Below, piece by piece: positions 59,385 to 64,000 of a stretch of 64,000 bases of DNA. A program made the position numbers and the translations under genes. This stretch comes from Symsagittifera roscoffensis (Eukaryota > Xenacoelomorpha > Acoela > Convolutidae). Position 1 is the first letter of the stretch. Each line of letters starts with the position of its first letter. The stretch is taken from contig NC_087069.1 of NCBI RefSeq assembly GCF_963678635.1, forward strand, positions 36,313,959 to 36,377,958, read 5' to 3'. The notes beneath the pieces are model-generated. The model was not told the DNA's origin. It saw nothing but the letters and a program-made list of their open reading frames with translations, and did not search any database.

Positions 59385-59845
59385 TACATATATACATACA
59401 TATACATATATACATACATACATAAATTCATACATAACGATATATACAGACTTATATATAGATATATACATATATTTACATATATACATACATATACATA
59501 TATACATACATATACATATATACATACATATACATATATACATGCATATACATATATACATACATTTACTTATATACATTAATATACATACATATACATA
59601 TATACATACATATGCATATATACATCATATACATATAAACATACATATACATATATACATACATAAACATGAATACAAACATATACATATATACATGTAT
59701 ACGTACATATACCTATATACATACATATACATATATACATACATATACATATATACATACATATACATATATACATACATACATACATATACAAATATAC
59801 ATACATTTACATATATACACACATATACATATATACATACATATG
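59385..59845 (+). repeat. ATACAT-type microsatellite
   Basis: About 460 bp of ACATATACATATATACAT-like tandem sequence with a ~20-bp super-period. Tyr/Ile/His-rich frames on both strands here are artefacts of the repeat. Confidence 0.95.
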
Positions 59846-59919
59846 GTTTTTCATTGGCCTTATTGGCCTTATTACGGTTTCGACCAGCGAAATAAGTAAT
59901 GTGCGTGTATTGTTGAAAA

Positions 59920-60104
59920 TATATATATTTTTTACTGTTCTCGGCTTTGGTTTTGCTTTTTATAAGCTTAATAGGTTTAGGTTTTTCTGATATCAGCTTA
60001 CTGGCCTCATTTTGGTTCATTTGAGGGGCAAATAAAGACTTTTGAGTTTTTGTGAGTTTTGAGGATGAGGGGACTCTTATTGATAGATCTAGTTTTGCCG
60101 ACAT
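59920..60104 (-). CDS. possible 5' coding exon of a divergent gene
   Basis: A minus-strand frame from ATG 60104 runs about 60 codons with protein-like composition ([17 protein letters not shown]..., Lys/Ser-rich) before entering A/T-rich and then microsatellite sequence. A donor-like A|GTAAAAA lies where the codon-like composition ends. No downstream exon was identified. A short plus-strand frame ([14 protein letters not shown]) over the same bases is an alternative reading. Weak call. Confidence 0.2.
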
Positions 60105-60334
60105 TGATGATTTCGTTCAATGTTTTTTTTGTTCTGTATCCCAAATGGTGCGAAGCGTGCAATTTTTTTGGGGGCTAATTGCGTTCCTATCTTTTGTTGT
60201 ATATCAAGTAGTGCGAAGCCCCGCATCGTCTCCGTTATACTTGGTTTGTTTTTACAGAAAGGAAAGTAACGTGTTCGTTGTTTGGTTTCTTAGCTCAATC
60301 GATGTATATCATTTGAAAGTCTTCCAGGTTATTG

Positions 60335-63300
60335 ATGGATCGAAAAGTAGACTGGAAAACGCTCGCCCACTGCGACGGCCAGGCGGTAAAATTGGCGGTT
60401 GAGTATGGTGGGTTGAAAGCAGAAAGAGTTTTGATCTTGCAGTCGCGCCGCATTTTTGATAAAACATGTCAAGAAAATGAAGTTTGGCGCAACTGTTATG
60501 AATTATGTTGTAAAGCCTACCGTGACTTGGAAGGCAGTTTCAAAATTGTACACGACAGATATGGTGGATATAAGTTGATTTATTGTGGCAAAGATAAAGT
60601 TACAGCCGGAACGTTGTTCAAAAAAACCCCCATAGGTTTCATAACACCTGTTCCCGAAGACTTTTCCTGTTCCTTATCTGTTATGGAAAAATCGTCAAAT
60701 GGGAAATTAAATCTAATGCTGGGTCCCTTACGCTTTATCAACTCCGATTGTGAGCCGAACTCAAAATATGATTTCTCGAGTGACCAACTACTTGTGCGTA
60801 TAGAAACCTTGAAAAAAATTTTACCTGGAGACGAAATTTTAGTCAAGTATAGTTGCCACTTTTTTGAGGATAATAAATGTGGATGCCTAACTTGTGTGAG
60901 GAATGCTGCACACGTACATTTGGATGCTGAAAAGGAGATTTCCAGTGAAATTACAGTTGAATACATAAGCAGCGATACAACGGATATAATCATGGAGCAG
61001 TTAGATGTTTGTTTGACGAATTTAATAAGAGAGGTTGCAGAATCAATCATTTCAGAAAATGGTGTCGCTAGAAATTGCACACCTGAGCCCGCTCCAGTCA
61101 GAAAAAAACCAAGATCTTTAAAAATGAGCGAAAAATGGTCGTTTTTTGAGCCGGATCAGTCTGGAAAAATTTTAACCCCTGTTAGCGCTTGTACTGATCT
61201 AACCCCTGTTAGCCTTTGTTCTGAGTCTATTGATTTGGAAACTAGCCTCTATGAACTCAACCAGTTTTGCAATAAAGACTCTCTATCAACGAACATGTGT
61301 TTAAGAGAAAAAACAACTTCATCTCCAATTTTAGATCAATCAGAAAACGTTTTGCCGGATATATCAATATCATCAATAAATGAAGAAATTGACACGTCTT
61401 TCAAGTTTGATTTTGAAGATGAGGAAAAAATACCTATGTCAATTGAATTGAGTCCGTACCTAAAATCAGGATTGCATAATACTGTGCTTGCAATGAAATC
61501 TTTCTGTCTAAAAAATAATTTATCCGACAAGGGAGCTGTAGATTTGCACCTATTAATTGATACACTGATCGATAAAAATAATCTTCCGTCGAGTTATGCT
61601 TTTTTGAAAGATATGAAACGTAGTTTTGTTATCGACACAAGACTGGACACTGAAGTTCCGGGGGGTCATTTGTGTGTTTTATGTTTCGGGTCAGATCTTG
61701 TTCAAATAGTGGTCCGAAATTGGAACTCGTTGATCTCATATTCTGATCAACGAAAAAGTTTTTCAAAGATGAATGATTTTTATCTTGAAGTTGCTCCACC
61801 AATAGAGCCTTCCGATGAAAAAATAACATTGCACTTAGTTTTATCTACTGATGGGGTAAGCCTTTCTAATTCAAGTAGCAAAGGCCAATTGTGGCCTGTG
61901 TGGCTGGCCATCGCACAACTCCCACCGACATTACGTTTTTCTCGAAAAAACATTGCGCTTGCTGCCCTTTACAGCGGCTCCGAAAAACCGCCTTGGCAAC
62001 TAATTGTCAACCACATGAAAGCTGAGTTAGAACAGTTATTCGTTGTTAATAAAGTCAAAGTTCAGTTCAAGTGCCTAATTATAGTTGCCGATATTCCAGC
62101 TAAAGCTAGTGTTCTAAATATGTACAAAAATAATGGTTTTAATGGATGTAATTTATGCACGGCTTTGGGAACAACAATTGGACGGGCGCATAGCTACTAC
62201 CCTTTTGAGCAAACTTTTCAATACAGAACTAAAGACGTAAATGAAAAATTTGTAAGACTAGCTGATGTTCTAAATGAGGAAAAAATTGTTTTTAATGTAG
62301 TGGGAGTCAAAAGACGGAGTTGTTTCGATTTCATTGTTCCTAATCTGCCTTTATCTGCTGGCGTAGACTATATGCACTGCGTTTTGCTTGGTGTATATAA
62401 AAGTCTTTTAAATTTGCAGCTTACACAATTAAGTGCTTTGCAAAAGAAAAAATTTAACGAGGAGATAAAAAAACTAAACGCTCCAAACGAGTTGATCGTT
62501 CATGCGCGGAAAATTCGCGGATTAAATGATTTGGGTCACTTCAAAGCGAACGAATTTTTTAACTATTTTTTGTTTATCGGAGTTGCTCTAATGAAAGAAC
62601 TGTTACACCAGCCGTTTTACGATTACTATTTATGTCTTGTATTTGGAATTCGTCTTCTCCTTGAATCTTGTAAATCGGAGGACATAGATGCTGCAGAAAA
62701 GTATTTAAATAGTTTTTGTAGAAACACAGCACGGTTTTTCGGCGACTACAAGGCGGAGACGATGAATGTACATTTGTTGAGACACATGGCTTATCAATGT
62801 AGAAACTATGGACCACTTTATCTCTTCTCTGCAATGAGTTTTGAATCCCAGAACAGACAACTTGCCAATCTATTCACGGGAACACACTCTCACTGCAGAA
62901 TCATTTGCCGCAGGTATATACAGCAACGACTTTTGCTTTCATATAATGTTGAAGACGATCACCTTACTTCTTTGTTGTCCGACTGGTTGTCAGTAGAAAC
63001 TCGGCCCAGTATTTCTCAAATTACTGGGAATATTGTCCACACAGATTTATTAGGTTATGGAAAATTGCTTTACCCCGACGCGATTTTCATGTCACGTTCA
63101 ATCGTTGATGGAGTTTTGTTTGACTCAACATCTTATAGCAGAAACAAAAGAGGTCCGAATAGTTTTATTTGTTACACGGATGGTCATCAAAAAAAGTATG
63201 GTCAGATACAGTATTTTGTGATAATGGGCGAGAAGTCGTTGGCAAGTGGCATCAAATATGCGTGTATCACAAAAATTGAAATAATAAGTCCAGTGGGACC

Positions 63301-63442
63301 TGTGCCCAGATACTACTTCACTGCAGAAAAAACCGAGTCTACAGATCTAATCAAAGCTGCTGATTGGGAAAAAATGCTCTGCATCGAGACTGAAAACAAT
63401 ACTTATTTATTCGAATTATGTAAATTCTTTGACCATAAATAA
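60335..63442 (+). CDS. EnSpm/CACTA (tnp2-type) transposase with N-terminal SET domain
   Basis: Single open frame of 1035 codons, ATG 60335 to TAA 63442. An acceptor-like TTCCAG ends at 60327, so a non-coding first exon is likely. Residues about 75-190 look like SET plus post-SET: RFINSDCEPNS (133-143) for the NHSCxPN motif, PGDEILVKYSCHFF with Tyr 172 for the catalytic Tyr, and CGCLTC (182-187) for the post-SET zinc Cys set. Closest in style is the SUV4-20/KMT5 type. Residues 200-370 are a polar linker. Residues about 495-870 match the tnp2/Transposase_21 plan: LVLSTDGV (Asp 506), WPVWLAIAQLP, VADIPAKA (Asp 586), CNLC (605-608), VDYMHCVLLGVYKSLL, HLLRHM, GPLYLFSAMSFE (Glu 837), LFTGTHS. D506, D586 and E837 are candidate catalytic residues. 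The frame is unbroken, so the gene may be recent or active. Confidence 0.85.
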   Translation: MDRKVDWKTLAHCDGQAVKLAVEYGGLKAERVLILQSRRIFDKTCQENEVWRNCYELCCKAYRDLEGSFKIVHDRYGGYKLIYCGKDKVTAGTLFKKTPIGFITPVPEDFSCSLSVMEKSSNGKLNLMLGPLRFINSDCEPNSKYDFSSDQLLVRIETLKKILPGDEILVKYSCHFFEDNKCGCLTCVRNAAHVHLDAEKEISSEITVEYISSDTTDIIMEQLDVCLTNLIREVAESIISENGVARNCTPEPAPVRKKPRSLKMSEKWSFFEPDQSGKILTPVSACTDLTPVSLCSESIDLETSLYELNQFCNKDSLSTNMCLREKTTSSPILDQSENVLPDISISSINEEIDTSFKFDFEDEEKIPMSIELSPYLKSGLHNTVLAMKSFCLKNNLSDKGAVDLHLLIDTLIDKNNLPSSYAFLKDMKRSFVIDTRLDTEVPGGHLCVLCFGSDLVQIVVRNWNSLISYSDQRKSFSKMNDFYLEVAPPIEPSDEKITLHLVLSTDGVSLSNSSSKGQLWPVWLAIAQLPPTLRFSRKNIALAALYSGSEKPPWQLIVNHMKAELEQLFVVNKVKVQFKCLIIVADIPAKASVLNMYKNNGFNGCNLCTALGTTIGRAHSYYPFEQTFQYRTKDVNEKFVRLADVLNEEKIVFNVVGVKRRSCFDFIVPNLPLSAGVDYMHCVLLGVYKSLLNLQLTQLSALQKKKFNEEIKKLNAPNELIVHARKIRGLNDLGHFKANEFFNYFLFIGVALMKELLHQPFYDYYLCLVFGIRLLLESCKSEDIDAAEKYLNSFCRNTARFFGDYKAETMNVHLLRHMAYQCRNYGPLYLFSAMSFESQNRQLANLFTGTHSHCRIICRRYIQQRLLLSYNVEDDHLTSLLSDWLSVETRPSISQITGNIVHTDLLGYGKLLYPDAIFMSRSIVDGVLFDSTSYSRNKRGPNSFICYTDGHQKKYGQIQYFVIMGEKSLASGIKYACITKIEIISPVGPVPRYYFTAEKTESTDLIKAADWEKMLCIETENNTYLFELCKFFDHK

Positions 63443-64000
63443 GAAAAGGGTAAATTAAAAGTTGGATTGAATTAAAATAAAAGAATTTCCCTCCTAATAT
63501 TTTCTTAAAGATGATTTCAAAATTTTTTTCTGAGTGAAAAAGAAAGACGGCTGCTGGTTGCTGTTAAATCTCATAAGTTTTTGCAACCAAACTGATACAA
63601 AGTAACATTCAGGAAATCGGAAAAGCTGTGTTTCTGCAATGTGCGTCTAGATTGTCTTGGTGCCTGCGTCCCAGCATCTGAAAAATTTTTGAGGTGGATA
63701 AGACGTATTCTCCTGAACTTGGCCTAGAAAGAAACTTGGCAAAATTTGGTTCTCGAGATTAACTGGTTTCATGGTTCTATTTTTGCATGCGGCTGTTAAT
63801 TCGAAAAGTATTAGAAGTTGATTACTGGAGTTTTTCGATAAAAATCTTTCAAAAAGGTGTGTTTGCTATTTTGAGCCTTTTGATCATCTTGGAAAAAAAT
63901 CTTAGGGCTATCATAGAGGTTATCTATGTGGTTTATTTGCTCAAAAGTGCTTTTTTCTAAGTCAGCTCAAAAGTGCTTACAGTGGAGGCAGCAAGGAAAA
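63443..64000. other. 3' flank of the transposase gene
   Basis: An AATAAA-like signal (TTAAAATAAAAG) lies about 30 bp after the stop. No motif copies, terminal inverted repeat or further gene were seen before the window ends. Confidence 0.45.

Noticed and set aside
59349-59895. Long Tyr/Ile/His frames on both strands
   Set aside because: They come from the ATACAT microsatellite, which lacks stops in several frames.
60580-61080. Minus-strand frame of 166 codons
   Set aside because: Antisense of the SET region of the transposase gene; no homology of its own seen.

Overview
The window is genomic DNA from a eukaryote, most likely an invertebrate animal. It is AT-rich. Its genes are split by GT-AG introns whose phases join exactly. 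It carries conserved eukaryotic housekeeping genes (EIF2B5, LCMT1, a Sec24 domain) among many decayed repeats, antisense retrotransposon remains and an EnSpm/CACTA-like transposase. I cannot name the phylum from the sequence. No complete tRNA, rRNA or CRISPR array was seen.

Layout. (1) 0.9-22.5 kb: last exons of a WD40/beta-propeller-like gene on +. One of its introns (1838-20992, about 19 kb) holds a head-to-tail tandem duplication of an 8.33-kb unit (3345-11672 and 11682-20009, nearly identical). Each unit carries an intact single-exon 288-codon gene of unknown function, internally duplicated dispersed repeats, an antisense decayed non-LTR retrotransposon 3' end, and a long foldback. A decayed third partial copy follows. 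(2) 22.5-27.7 kb: no gene; degenerate tandem repeats. (3) 27.8-31.2 kb: complete three-exon EIF2B5. (4) 33.7-36.1 kb: four-exon LCMT1 with one apparently non-canonical acceptor. (5) 36-44.5 kb: gene-poor, repeat-rich. (6) 44.5-46.0 kb: two-exon gene encoding only the C-terminal gelsolin-like module of Sec24. (7) 47.1-63.5 kb: a probable large composite DNA transposon, all genes on +.

The 47-63.5 kb region is the most interesting part. It holds (a) a LINE-ORF1p-like RNA/DNA-binding protein gene, (b) a seven-exon gene whose C-terminus resembles a BEN domain, and (c) an intronless 1035-codon EnSpm/CACTA (tnp2-type) transposase with an N-terminal SET/post-SET methyltransferase-like module. Genes a and b are each preceded by copies of the same 5' leader followed by a ~557-bp tandem array with recurring splice acceptors. 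Three blocks, after (a), inside (b) and before (c), carry a 17-bp near-palindromic motif at least 18 times. A 369-bp satellite with alternating unit types and an ATACAT microsatellite lie between (b) and (c). My inference is a multi-gene CACTA-like element whose motif arrays act like the subterminal binding repeats of plant CACTA elements, with the BEN-like or ORF1-like protein as a possible binder. Terminal inverted repeats were not found in the window, so the element's ends are unknown.
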